Origin: Hyphochytrium catenoides
Taxonomy: Eukaryota > Sar > Hyphochytriomycetes > Hyphochytriales > Hyphochytriaceae
Direction of reading: 5' to 3'
Length of the DNA: 17,007 nucleotides
Assembly (NCBI GenBank): GCA_900088475.1
Contig: FLMG01000366.1
Location: 1-17,007, forward strand
Within the stretch, counting starts at the first letter, position 1; each line of letters begins with the position of its first letter. The notes under the pieces are model-generated. The model saw nothing but the letters and a program-made list of their open reading frames with translations. It was not told where the DNA came from and searched no databases. The translations under genes and the position numbers were made by a program. Shown here in pieces: positions 1 through 8,407 of the stretch.

Positions 1-1
1 A

Positions 2-1165
2 AGATTAAGAATCAAGGCCTATCAAAGAGTGTGCGTTCAGAATAAGCTCTCTGAGCGTAACAATTTAGTCTGCAGACTCAATCCCCAAAATAGCGTCGAC
101 TTTATGGCTCCTGTTCCTCATTCTCCTCCGCGTCTGCAGACTCCCGCAGCCAAGCGGGTCCAAACGCGGAAGTCTGCAGGCGTCAAGAAGGTCGCCATCA
201 CCACAGTGGTTCATGGTCCGCTTCGCAAGTGGCAAATGGATCTCACGATGATCCCTATAGAGTATTATAGCACCACCACGAAGCGAAGGCCATTCCATAG
301 AGCTGTGCAGCTCACAAGGAGCTTCTTGCCGCCTCCACCTTATAGACAGCAGTTCTTCTACCTCTTTAACATCATAGATGTCTCCTCCTAGTATGCGTTG
401 AGCTTTGTGATTGACAACAAGGAGGCCATTGTCATTGCTGCTATCTTGGATTATATCTTTGGCAAAGTGGTTGATATCCCCGACGAGGCAGTGGAGTTCT
501 TTATCAGTCGCTACGGCAAGCAGTTCATTAGTAGTCCTGCTTCCTTTGAAGCTTACCCGCAGGTCTACAAAGTAGCTGATGGCCGTTATAAGCTACGGAT
601 GGTTCCCACCTTGCTACTCAGTGATCAGGGCAGTGAATTTCTAAATGACTTTGTGGGAAGAGTCCTTTTACGGCATTCGGTCACTCAGTTGACGACCTTC
701 CCATACAAGCCTCTCGGTATCATCGAGAGGTTCAATAAAACATTGAAATCCAAAATGGAGAAGGTAGGGTGGCAAATTGCTAAGCTAGATGAAGTCGTAG
801 AGGAATATAATAGGACCAAGCACTCAACGACAAGTTATGCTCCCATAGAGGTTCATTTCAGTGCTCTTACGGGCCTCAAGGGACAGCTTATCGTGGCAGA
901 GGTCTACCGTCGTCTGCTAGAGATCAATAAGAAGACTAATCCTGTACCAGAGACACCCTTTCAGGAGGGCGATAAGGTCAAGCTCCATGCTGGAACTCGC
1001 TTTTACTTTATCGTCCATCAAGTGCTTAGCGACGTCATTGGTGGGCATCTCATTGTTCGCTACATACTAAGGACCCCAGCTGGTATCATTGCGAGACAGC
1101 AGAAAAGTGACGGCACCTATGTGCCTCTGAAGTACTATCATCATCAGCTAATCCGAATGCTCTAG
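2..1165 (+). pseudogene. Retroviral-type integrase fragment with in-frame stop
   Basis: One reading frame is open from the window edge and interrupted only by a TAG at 389-391. The protein has the order of a DDE integrase: a WQMDL segment with the first Asp at 239-241, a FNIIDVSS strand just before the stop, LLSDQGSEF with the second Asp at 623-625, and GIIERFNKTLK with the Glu at 725-727. A YNRTKHST block and a C-terminal GDKVKL module follow, ending at TAG 1163-1165. The D-to-E spacing is 33 residues, not the usual 35, because the loop before the Glu is short. The KSKM after the Glu region and the KYYHHQL end recall Polinton/Maverick integrases as much as Ty3/gypsy ones; I cannot decide. 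No reverse transcriptase, RNase H, polymerase or terminal repeat is visible. The stop and the short spacing suggest a decayed copy. The Zn-binding HHCC part is at best degenerate upstream of residue 20. Confidence 0.85.
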
Positions 1166-2128
1166 GGTGAACGTCGGGGGTTCGATGATATATAGCTTCT
1201 GGAGCATCAAGGTTAGTAGGGTAATCAAACTGCAAAACTGTTGGCAGTGCAGTGATAATCTGCGAGTGAGCGATCAGAATCTTGATAGAGGCCCTGTGCT
1301 TGGCGATGAGGCTAGACAGCCAGTGGGAAATTCTTACGGCAGTGACATACAAGAGTGAGTCACCGATGTTCCTGCAGCTTTACTGAGCCGCCAGGAAAGC
1401 ACTAGCAACAAGAACGATTGTCGTCCACAATTGCAATAGCTGCGACAATTCGCACGCGGTGACTGCTCGTCTTAGACCAGCCAGGCCAGCCGACAAGACA
1501 GTAATAATGGCCCTGGTAGCTCATTCGTGATAGACACATTAAAAGGTCGTATGCTGATACGAACATGAAGCGCGAACCAACAAATCTCCCGGTTTTCAGA
1601 TTTGACCCTGCAGAAGGTTAGGTTCGCGAGAGACTACGAAGCCAGAGCCCGAAGGACATGAAAGAGAAAATCGTGAACATGCCGGTGACGTTGATGATCG
1701 GCCCCGCCGCGACGACAGACTATGTCATGAGGACCAAAGACATCCATTGAGCGCGTTTTATGAAGCGATCCTTCATCTGTTCTCATTTACAATACACGGG
1801 ATAACGTTAGTGGTGGGGAGTTCTTGTGATTCTTGTGTTGGCAGCTCTGACTGATCTCTATCATCTTCCAATACCATAATTGCCCGGACTCCTTTCGCGT
1901 GTATTAGAACCGAAAGAACGTAACCGTATAGTACGACAAGTAGCAGAACGCGGCCTCTGTTCCTATACTATAGCTCCAACTGCAGAGCGCACTTTGTGAG
2001 TATATGTTTAGGTCACGTCTAAGATACTTGACTGCTATTAGCATTCTCATCTCATTGTCAAATCAAGTACAAGCTCAGAACGAACATGTTTAGGTCACGT
2101 TTCAGATAATTGACTGCTATTAGCATTG
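1166..2128. other. Gene-free spacer downstream of the integrase
   Basis: No convincing coding frame on either strand; the open frames are short and lack recognisable motifs. I looked for a polypurine tract and a long terminal repeat after the integrase stop and found neither, so the 3' end of the element is not defined. The right end carries the direct duplication listed separately. Confidence 0.5.
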
Positions 2129-2153
2129 TCATCTCAAGTGTAGCTCCGAACGG
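2004..2153. repeat. 82-bp direct duplication overlapping the oxidoreductase 3' end
   Basis: Two copies begin at 2004 and 2086 (period 82). Both contain ATGTTTAGGTCACGT and TTGACTGCTATTAGCATT and end near CGAACG. The second copy lacks about 12 bases in its right half and has several substitutions. The second copy includes the TGA stop (complement of 2129-2131) and the last several codons of the minus-strand oxidoreductase, so the first copy is a diverged duplicate of that gene's 3' end. Confidence 0.85.
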
Positions 2154-3328
2154 GTCGCTGAGGCGAGCAGGTCCTTCCCTTTGAATCCCTTAACTAACAT
2201 TGTCCCTAGCTTTCCTTTATAAGAACCGCCAATCTCTACAACTCCATCCGAAGGACCTAGTAACATGAAAGCCATGGACTGTGCTGGTGGTTTGTAACTC
2301 TTGCTAGGCTTAGTCCCAGTTGCGAGAGCTATGATATTTGCTGCCGCAATCTTGCCGTGCTCTTTGGCGCTAACTGCTAGCTTGGTCTCGGGTATATCAG
2401 TCACATCTCCGACAGCAAAAACGCAACCACCAGTTGATGAAATCTCAGAGACTTGCAGATGTCCGTTAACTTTGATCTGCTTTCCATCATTGAGCCATTG
2501 GAGAGGAAACGGTGATAGAGCACCTTTGTGAGTGGTCCCATTGCCAGTAGCGAAGAAAACAAGGTCTGCAGATAGCATAGTACCGGAAGAGGTCGTGACG
2601 GATTTATCTGCAGGGAGTACCACACCCTTTCCATCAATATCCGTCGGGGTGACGACGGACTGATTAAGAAGAACCTTGATGTTCTTAGCACGAAGTTTTG
2701 TAAGCACTGCGTCTGTGGTCTCCTTGGACAGATGAGGTGTGTAGTTTTTGAGCAGAGTATCTGCGGAACAAACGACCGTGATTTCCTTGTCTAGATAAAC
2801 ATAGCGTAGTTCTGTGGCGACCTCCAGCCCAACTGGTCCCCCTCCGACAACTACAACGTTCTTTGATGCTTTAATGGTCTCGAACAAACCCCGAATCCTC
2901 TGCGACATCGCCTCGATTGAAGTTACATCGTCAGGAACGCGAGTAGGAAACACCGTCGGTCGACTTGCGCCAGTCGCCACGACTAGGTAATCATAATCTA
3001 CAAACGTAGCTTCTCCGCCATCCTGTGTAATTAGCTCCACTCGTTTGCCCTGCACGTCGATATGCTTGACTTTGCCTACTACCAATCGGCTAGTTGGACG
3101 TTTTAGCAGTTTGTCCAGTGGAAAAGCGACGTTTGCAATCCATCCAGTCACAGCCGGTAGTCTTACACTCCCAATAGAATGGTAAAAGAAACCCTTCGGG
3201 TCAATAAGAGTGATATCAAACCCGGCTGCCTCCAATGCCCTCGTGGCGGAAACACCTCCATAGCCAGCTCCAATAACCACAACTTGTCGGTTCTGCACAG
3301 AAGCAGGAAGGATAGGCTTGTTCCCCAT
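2129..3328 (-). CDS. FAD-dependent NAD(P)H oxidoreductase, AIF/FSP1 (AIFM2)-like
   Basis: A 399-residue protein of the pyridine nucleotide-disulphide oxidoreductase fold, close in length to FSP1/AIFM2 (about 370). Visible motifs: FAD-binding VVVIGAGYGG (GxGxxG at residues 20-25), the VVATG strand at 116-120, NAD(P)H-binding VVVVGGGPVG (162-167), and the second FAD motif FAVGD (304-308). The C-terminal LLGPSDG block is also typical of this family. Family members reduce quinones such as ubiquinone with NAD(P)H; that activity is inferred here. I start at the ATG at 3326-3328. An upstream in-frame TTG would add two residues but is not a credible eukaryotic start. The ATG start gives an MGNK N terminus with Gly at position 2, as in N-myristoylated FSP1, although Ile at position 6 is a poor fit to the myristoylation pattern. 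No transmembrane segment and no intron are seen. It is divergent from the dioxygenase gene. Confidence 0.92.
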   Translation of the reverse strand: MGNKPILPASVQNRQVVVIGAGYGGVSATRALEAAGFDITLIDPKGFFYHSIGSVRLPAVTGWIANVAFPLDKLLKRPTSRLVVGKVKHIDVQGKRVELITQDGGEATFVDYDYLVVATGASRPTVFPTRVPDDVTSIEAMSQRIRGLFETIKASKNVVVVGGGPVGLEVATELRYVYLDKEITVVCSADTLLKNYTPHLSKETTDAVLTKLRAKNIKVLLNQSVVTPTDIDGKGVVLPADKSVTTSSGTMLSADLVFFATGNGTTHKGALSPFPLQWLNDGKQIKVNGHLQVSEISSTGGCVFAVGDVTDIPETKLAVSAKEHGKIAAANIIALATGTKPSKSYKPPAQSMAFMLLGPSDGVVEIGGSYKGKLGTMLVKGFKGKDLLASATRSELHLR

Positions 3329-4625
3329 CGTCAAAGGATCTTAAAATACTGACGAACTCGGCCAAAACAAAGAGAGGAGCGCTGTTGTCTCCGTGGTGCT
3401 GGTTACGGGGCAAGTCCAATAATGGAAAATAGAAGGCAGCCTAGCCTAAGCTTATCGGCCAATTAGAAGGCCCAAGATAGGCACATACCCCATAGCGCTC
3501 ACTCGTTCACTCGTCAATCGGTCTCATTGGCTTTGAATTTTGCCCTTAGAAACATGTGTCACGATTGAGGGTGGGCTACACCCGCTCCAACAAAGCCTCC
3601 AGATCAGTTGTTTTGACCAAATGTGAGCTTTATAAGCGGTTACCAAAGATGCCCATGACGAAGAGAGACGTTGGGCCTGCTAAGGTCAGCTCGAGAAGAG
3701 TTAGGAGTACAAGTACAGTCTTTATGCAGGTATGGCTTTGCCGGAAGCATTCCGACAGAGCATATCTGGCTTCGTTTCAAATGGACTTCCATGGACTTCG
3801 GCAAAGTATTATACAATTGCATTTCCCCGCTTATTACGAACTGGCGGTTACGCATACCCCAACACATCATTCTTCAACATCATTAATCATTGATGGGAGC
3901 TTCACAGCAAGCTACAGGGTGTTACACAAAATGGAAGTACACTGTAGACCATGATGATGCTATTGTAGTACAGCTGGACCTGAATAATGTCAGATTGCGA
4001 CAGCCTACTTGGCTATCACAGGCTGTTTATTTATGATAATAAAAGGACAGACAGATCTTGCTTTGCATGAATGGAACTTCGGTGGACTTCCGAAACCACT
4101 TGTACTTCTATTTATAAAAGCACGGCAGTTATGCTTAATATTTATTTTTGTTCGATAAAGCTAATCACTAAGGCCTTAGGAGAATGAGAAAGACAGGAGA
4201 TGGAAAGGAAACTTTTAGTTTCTTCTCCCACTACTGTGTCCCTGAAAATACGCAGAAAGAAGAGAAAACACCTTTTGTCACTTGTAACAGCTAAGGACTA
4301 TTGCCCCAAACAAGATGTCCATCTCCATGGAAACTGGTGCTCAACAATGAGAAGTTGGGACTCTAGGAAACACCTTATTGAACCGCATAGCGGAGGGCTT
4401 TCGAAGAGGTGCTAGGCGGATTGTTATCTTTCTCGGTTGCAGAACCCCCCCCTACGTCGGTAGGAACTGTGTGTGTACCCTTTACGTGAAACACGCTAAA
4501 GTGAAGTTCCTTAACTGTGAGCAATATACTTGCAGGACAAAACAAAATTATAAAAAGTGGTCCTTCCTCTGTCATACTTAATCTAGGAAAAGGCCATTAC
4601 AGCCTTAGGTATCTAGTTGTGAACC
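3329..4625. other. Divergent spacer between oxidoreductase and dioxygenase genes
   Basis: It should contain the promoters of both flanking genes, but I see no clear TATA element. Open frames (for example 3556-3954) lack ATG starts and recognisable motifs. A short imperfect inverted repeat (CTTTGCCGGAAG at 3736-3747, CTTCGGCAAAG at 3796-3806) could form a hairpin. 4020-4160 is AT-rich, and a run of eight C lies at 4445-4452. Confidence 0.45.
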
Positions 4626-4715
4626 ATGATCACCAGAGTTGTATTCTCATACCCTTTTTATCTCCTCTTCTTGTTCTCCCTCTCACATGATGCGAAGAAC
4701 GTTAGGGAACACGTC
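4626..4715 (+). CDS. Candidate leader exon of the dioxygenase (signal sequence)
   Basis: An ATG at 4626 opens 30 codons with a short polar start and a hydrophobic core (VVFSYPFYLLFLFSLS), like a signal peptide or membrane anchor. The frame meets a possible phase 0 donor at GTC|GTAGCT (after 4715) and an alternative at AAC|GTTAGG (after 4700). The dioxygenase ATG at 4847 is immediately preceded by a long pyrimidine run, CCTAAT and TCAG, a textbook 3' splice site, so exon 2 would begin exactly at 4847 in phase 0. Splicing would fuse the leader to the dioxygenase in frame (intron of 131 or 146 bp). Inferred from sequence only. Confidence 0.45.
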
Positions 4716-4846
4716 GTAGCTTCCTCGACAGCTAGCTCTCAGTCAGTGATCATTCTGCAAGCGCCTGAAGAAATGAAAAGTAGAAAAAAGCTAAATACTA
4801 ATCGGCCAAAATCTGCAGTCTCTCTTTCTCTCGCCCTAATAGTCAG

Positions 4847-5701
4847 ATGACGTCTGCATCTCCGTCTCTTCCCGGTCGCCTTTCCGGCACTAGTGAAAAT
4901 GTCGAAGTCATGCCCACCGTATTCATCCCTCACGGAGGAGGCCCAATGCCGATTCTCGGCGACAAAGGGCACCACCAATTAGTGAAGTTCCTGAGGGGTT
5001 TCACTGACAAACATCTGTCCAGGTACTCCCATGGTATTCCCAAAGCAATCTTGCTCATCTCAGCTCACTGGGAGGAGAGACAGCCAACCATTCAGGCCAA
5101 CCCTCAGCCCCCTCTCATCTATGATTACTATGGCTTTCCAAAGCAAGCCTACACCTTAGAGTACCCTGCTAAAGGTGATCCCCGCTTGGTCGAAAGAGTG
5201 GCAGAGCTATTGAAGCTAGCAAATATTCCGTGCAAACAGAATATCGAGAGAGGCTATGACCATGGGGTCTTTATACCACTAAAGCTGATGTTCCCAAAGG
5301 CGGTTATCCCGGTGGTACAGCTCTCTCTTCTCTCATCCCTCTCTCCTGTAGAGCATCTACGGCTTGGCCGAGCGCTGTCACCTTTGCGTAACGAAGGGGT
5401 GCTGATTGTTGGCTCTGGAATGTCATTCCACGGCGACTTTTTCCAGCCGTCATCCAAGACTCAAAGCATCAACTTCCATACATATCTACGACATGCGGTT
5501 CTAGAAACGGCACAAGGAAAAGAAAGGACAAAGCTTCTGATAGATTGGGAAGCAGGGCCAGACGCCCGTGCTTCACATCCCAGAGAGGAGCACCTTTTGC
5601 CACTCCTCACAGTTATAGGAGCAGCGGAAAATGGAAAGGCAGAAGAAGTATTCTATGACGAAGTCATGGGCATCATGGTGGCAGCCTATCTTTTCCATTG
5701 A
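4847..5701 (+). CDS. Class III extradiol dioxygenase, LigB/DODA type
   Basis: A 284-residue protein of the LigB-type family, which includes plant and fungal DOPA extradiol dioxygenases and E. coli YgiD. These metal enzymes open catechol rings of substrates such as L-DOPA; the actual substrate here is unknown. Motifs: FIPHGGGP (His29), ISAHWEE (His74), GYDHGVFIPL (His139), GSGMSFH (His195) and REEHLLPL (His249). From the family, His29, His74 and His249 are the likely metal ligands and His195 a catalytic or substrate-binding residue. Length fits the family (about 260-300). The core begins at Met22 (4910), where homologues often start, so residues 1-21 may be linker, or an exon junction if the upstream leader exon is used. 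The body is uninterrupted by introns. Stop TGA at 5699-5701. Confidence 0.93.
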   Translation: MTSASPSLPGRLSGTSENVEVMPTVFIPHGGGPMPILGDKGHHQLVKFLRGFTDKHLSRYSHGIPKAILLISAHWEERQPTIQANPQPPLIYDYYGFPKQAYTLEYPAKGDPRLVERVAELLKLANIPCKQNIERGYDHGVFIPLKLMFPKAVIPVVQLSLLSSLSPVEHLRLGRALSPLRNEGVLIVGSGMSFHGDFFQPSSKTQSINFHTYLRHAVLETAQGKERTKLLIDWEAGPDARASHPREEHLLPLLTVIGAAENGKAEEVFYDEVMGIMVAAYLFH

Positions 5702-5855
5702 CAAGCCTAAGTCTAGTAGTACTGATTCCAATTCTAGGTTCCTTCTATTGACAGATAGAGATACGAATGACTGAAATGAATACCAACTCTCTGTCATTAG
5801 CAGTAAACCATACCAAATAACAGGAATAGCTTCCAATTATTTCTACAGAATTTTA

Positions 5856-5861
5856 AATAAA
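5856..5861 (+). promoter_or_regulatory. Candidate polyadenylation signal AATAAA for the dioxygenase
   Basis: A canonical AATAAA within TTTTAAATAAATAAG, about 155 bases after the dioxygenase stop, in AT-rich 3' flank. The position suits a 3' UTR end. Confidence 0.4.
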
Positions 5862-5908
5862 TAAGTAAACCTCTCGTAAACAGAATACAACTCCCACATG
5901 TCATCAAT

Positions 5909-6022
5909 AGTATTACTCATTTCACCAGTACTCGTAGGCTATGCATAACGTCTCGTATGTAGTTACTCCGCTTATTAGTTTCTCCAACTAGTAAGTAAAT
6001 AAAAGTATTACTCATTTCACCA
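5909..6022. repeat. 19-bp exact direct repeat
   Basis: AGTATTACTCATTTCACCA occurs at 5909-5927 and again at 6004-6022, 95 bases apart, in AT-rich sequence. No gene is attached; it may be a trace of local duplication. Confidence 0.8.
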
Positions 6023-6258
6023 CAGATCACTAATTATGATAACAAACTCATGAAGTCATTCACGGTCAAATAATCCAATACGTGACATCAATGAGTCAAA
6101 TAAGACTTGACAAATATATAGATTACAAATAGACGTCAATACATGCTCACTTCAAATTCACAAGTAACCACAACAGCTAGAATCATAGTTTAACAACTTG
6201 TAAAAATGGGTATGATTCCAGCGAGCTAACACTGATGGCAAAGATGATCCTCTGATCT

Positions 6259-6358
6259 GCTGATTGGCTGTTCAGCCTGATTGTAGCCAATGACGACGTA
6301 GATACGGCTCTTTGCGCACTCTGATTGGTGATCTTCCTTTCCTCAGCTGCCAATCAGC
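6259..6358. promoter_or_regulatory. Cluster of four CCAAT boxes with a perfect inverted repeat
   Basis: CCAAT pentamers lie at 6263-6267 (minus), 6287-6291 (plus), 6324-6328 (minus) and 6350-6354 (plus). The outer two sit in an exact 10-bp inverted repeat, GCTGATTGGC (6259-6268) and GCCAATCAGC (6349-6358). Such clusters are typical binding sites of NF-Y type CCAAT factors. The likely target is the membrane protein gene downstream; this is inferred from position only. Confidence 0.45.
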
Positions 6359-6570
6359 GGTGACTCCAGAATAGGGGGTATCTTGAGAGGGACTTTAGGG
6401 GGAACTACAGTGTTGTTCAGTTAGGACTTGTGGGGCATAAGATGTAGTTGTTAGGTCCTGTACACGCCCGTCAGTACCGATGTGTCACGATTCTTGCCTA
6501 GTATAAGGATTCTGAACGAGGATAGACATATTGACAATCCGTCAAAACCGTTACAGTATCTTGAAGCATT

Positions 6571-6590
6571 GCACTGACCAGCACTGACCA
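6571..6590. repeat. 10-bp tandem duplication
   Basis: GCACTGACCA is repeated twice with no spacer, just before the region where the upstream exons of the membrane protein gene may begin. Confidence 0.9.
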
Positions 6591-6619
6591 GAGATCTATG
6601 AGTGATGATGAAGAGATAG

Positions 6620-6773
6620 GCAGGGCAAGCAACAAGAGAAGGAAGGAAGAAGGGTGACGCAGCAGTTCACCACCACCCTAACGACTCGTCGCGCGGCCAC
6701 TGTGGAGAGTTGGCCCTCCTCCAGTCTGGATCGTTACGGGATGAGCTTGGCCCTGCTGCGTGGCACCGTGAAG
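6620..6773 (+). CDS. Candidate upstream exon of the membrane protein gene
   Basis: A frame open from just after a TAG at 6617-6619 runs to a good donor, GTGAAG|GTACGA, leaving phase 1. The peptide (for example HCGELALLQSGSLRDELG) looks like ordinary protein. It joins in phase to 6878-6923 and then to an exon starting at 7138. Its own start is unclear: no ATG lies in this frame after the TAG, so a further exon or a different start would be needed. Confidence 0.3.
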
Positions 6774-6877
6774 GTACGAAGATGTATGAAGTCGGGCAGT
6801 AACGTCTTTTCTTCAGCACTCTTTCCGAGTCCCGCTTTATGTCATCCACTCTTTTGTCCTTGTGGCGGTGCTGCCAG

Positions 6878-6923
6878 AGGCTGAACCCGCTGATACCAAG
6901 GAGAATGGATATGGCCGGGGCGG
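6878..6923 (+). CDS. Candidate 46-bp exon of the membrane protein gene
   Basis: It is preceded by a pyrimidine-rich stretch and CTGCCAG and followed by GGGGCGG|GTAACA. Phases are 1 in and 2 out, which fits both the donor at 6773 and an acceptor CACCCAG|A at 7137/7138, just before the ATG of the main ORF. It would encode a hydrophilic peptide (AEPADTKENGYGRG). The phase fit over three sites is the only evidence. Confidence 0.3.
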
Positions 6924-7138
6924 GTAACAATACTTACAAACGCAGCAGAGGAATACAAGCCTAGTTGTTGATGACAGTTGTTTGCAGGCACTCTCATCAT
7001 CAATGATATATGGGTAGAGTAAGGCTCTTCTTCTTTACATACTTCTTGTAAGACAGTGTGGTCTCTAAATCTCTGAGAAAGGCCCTCTGCACGAAGCAAA
7101 TATCTGGTGGTGGACAGTACTATTAACAAGCACCCAGA

Positions 7139-8386
7139 ATGGGGTCAGCAACCAAGGACACAACGTCAGACGGTGTGGTGATCAGCCTGTGCCAACCCCT
7201 TATTGGCTACCTCCAGAGGCGGCCACCAGTCGGAGACTCTGCTAAGAGATGGCTGATTCATGCACGAGCAGAGATTGATAGCATGCTGCAATACAATGCC
7301 CAGGCAACGATAGCAGAGGACACTTCTGGAGGTGGTGGCCAGCAGACTCTCAGTGACATGCTTGGTCCTCCCCTTGGCAACAGTAGTAACCTGAGCCCTA
7401 GAAGCAGCAACAAGAAGAAGGCTGTAACTCCGGACTCTGCTACGGGGCCACTCACCACAGTCATAGCGAAAGCCAAGTCTACTAGAAGAAAGAAGAAACG
7501 CGCTCTTGTTGCTGTCTCTCCTTACACAGAGATGACCCCGACGGAGAGCAGCCTCACAGCGATGGAGAGAATGTTTGGAAAGCAGTTTCACCATTGGTAT
7601 TGGGCAAGGCGGAGGCTTTTCAACCCCTTGAACCTCTTGGCAACAGTAGTCATCCAAGTAGCCATGATAGCCTTCCTGCTAGCGGAAGACGAGTATATCA
7701 AGCTCGTCACGATGACAACCTACGTGCTTGCTTGCTTTTTCACTCTCTTTCACCAGACATCGATCTACAACTACTTCTTGGTGAAGAGGTGTTTAACGTC
7801 ATTTGAGGCTATCTTCCTGAGCTTGGAGCTCTTCCTCTTTGGCGTGGGGTTATGGGGCGTCCTCTGCTTCAAATCGAGTATACTTGTTATGGCGATCGCT
7901 TGCTGCCTTACCTGCTGGTCGCTGGCTTGCTTTGACGCCTTTCCTGTGAGCGTTAGGCGGGCTACTCCATACCTCTACTGCTGTTGCTGTCTATCCTACC
8001 TCTGTATCCTCACGGTATTCTACTCTCGGGCGCCAAAGGGTCTCTGTCTGTACAAAGTCGACCTTCGTCATGGCGTTGTAGAACAGGATGATCCGAGCGT
8101 CAGAGTTAGTCGACCATGGACTTTCGCCCTCTTGGACTTTGTACTCAACCGTGGATGCACGGTGCTGATGCTGACTGTCAAACTGACCTACTCTGCCTTC
8201 AGGCATCCCCAAGATTGCGTGATTGTGAAAAGTCGCTTAAAGCTCATCGAGATGCTTATACCGGTGGGGACAAACCAGACCAGGGCTTCATCAGTACCAT
8301 CAGGTGCCGAAGAAGCTACCAATCTCAGCAGCACGACGAGCCAGGATAGGCCCAGCAGCAAAGTCAGCCTGCGGGGAGAAGAATGA
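7139..8386 (+). CDS. Polytopic membrane protein, unrecognised family
   Basis: A 415-residue protein I do not recognise. Residues 1-150 are hydrophilic, with a Gly/Ser-rich part (62-92) and a basic patch (KSTRRKKKR, 113-121), and probably face the cytosol. Hydrophobic segments follow at about 163-182, 187-206, 222-243, 247-268 and 277-295, with a possible sixth at 327-350. Cysteines cluster in the membrane part (CCLTC at 256-260, CCCC at 281-284), which might be palmitoylated or bind metal. The tail (380-415) is Ser/Thr-rich. An in-frame TAA lies at 7124, so either ATG 7139 is the start or an exon begins at 7138. The TGA at 8384-8386 may also be removed by a 45-bp intron (8363-8407), after which the same frame stays open to 8626. 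CCAAT boxes lie about 0.8 kb upstream. Confidence 0.75.
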   Translation: MGSATKDTTSDGVVISLCQPLIGYLQRRPPVGDSAKRWLIHARAEIDSMLQYNAQATIAEDTSGGGGQQTLSDMLGPPLGNSSNLSPRSSNKKKAVTPDSATGPLTTVIAKAKSTRRKKKRALVAVSPYTEMTPTESSLTAMERMFGKQFHHWYWARRRLFNPLNLLATVVIQVAMIAFLLAEDEYIKLVTMTTYVLACFFTLFHQTSIYNYFLVKRCLTSFEAIFLSLELFLFGVGLWGVLCFKSSILVMAIACCLTCWSLACFDAFPVSVRRATPYLYCCCCLSYLCILTVFYSRAPKGLCLYKVDLRHGVVEQDDPSVRVSRPWTFALLDFVLNRGCTVLMLTVKLTYSAFRHPQDCVIVKSRLKLIEMLIPVGTNQTRASSVPSGAEEATNLSSTTSQDRPSSKVSLRGEE

Positions 8387-8407
8387 TCTCTTTACGCCAT
8401 CCACCAG

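Larger units (their letters stand above)
5702..6619. other. AT-rich 3' flank and promoter-like spacer
   Basis: There is no supported gene here. The first 500 bases are AT-rich, with many short direct repeats. From about 6230 the composition changes and CCAAT motifs appear. A 10-bp tandem duplication (GCACTGACCA twice) sits at 6571-6590. Confidence 0.5.

Noticed and set aside
389-391. UAG as a reassigned sense codon (in-frame TAG in the integrase; open basic frame after the TAG at 10296-10298)
   Set aside because: About 1150 codons of the large gene, plus the oxidoreductase and dioxygenase, contain no internal TAG, and TAG fits as a terminator of the large gene. A nonsense mutation in a decayed element is simpler.
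1177-1195. GGGGGTTCGATGATATA as a tRNA T-arm
   Set aside because: The flanks of the TTCGA cannot pair as a 5-bp stem, and no D-arm, anticodon arm or acceptor stem surrounds it.
2301-2691. ORFs on both strands inside the oxidoreductase gene
   Set aside because: They are shadows of a gene with complete FAD and NAD(P)H motifs in another frame.
3556-3954. A 132-codon plus-strand ORF in the divergent spacer
   Set aside because: It starts with GTG, has no recognisable motif, overlaps other open frames in both directions and contains a hairpin-like repeat.
6598-6657. ATG at 6598 (MSDDEEIG...) as the start of the membrane protein gene
   Set aside because: Its frame stops at TGA 6655-6657, and no acceptor of matching phase joins it to the frame ending at the 6773 donor.
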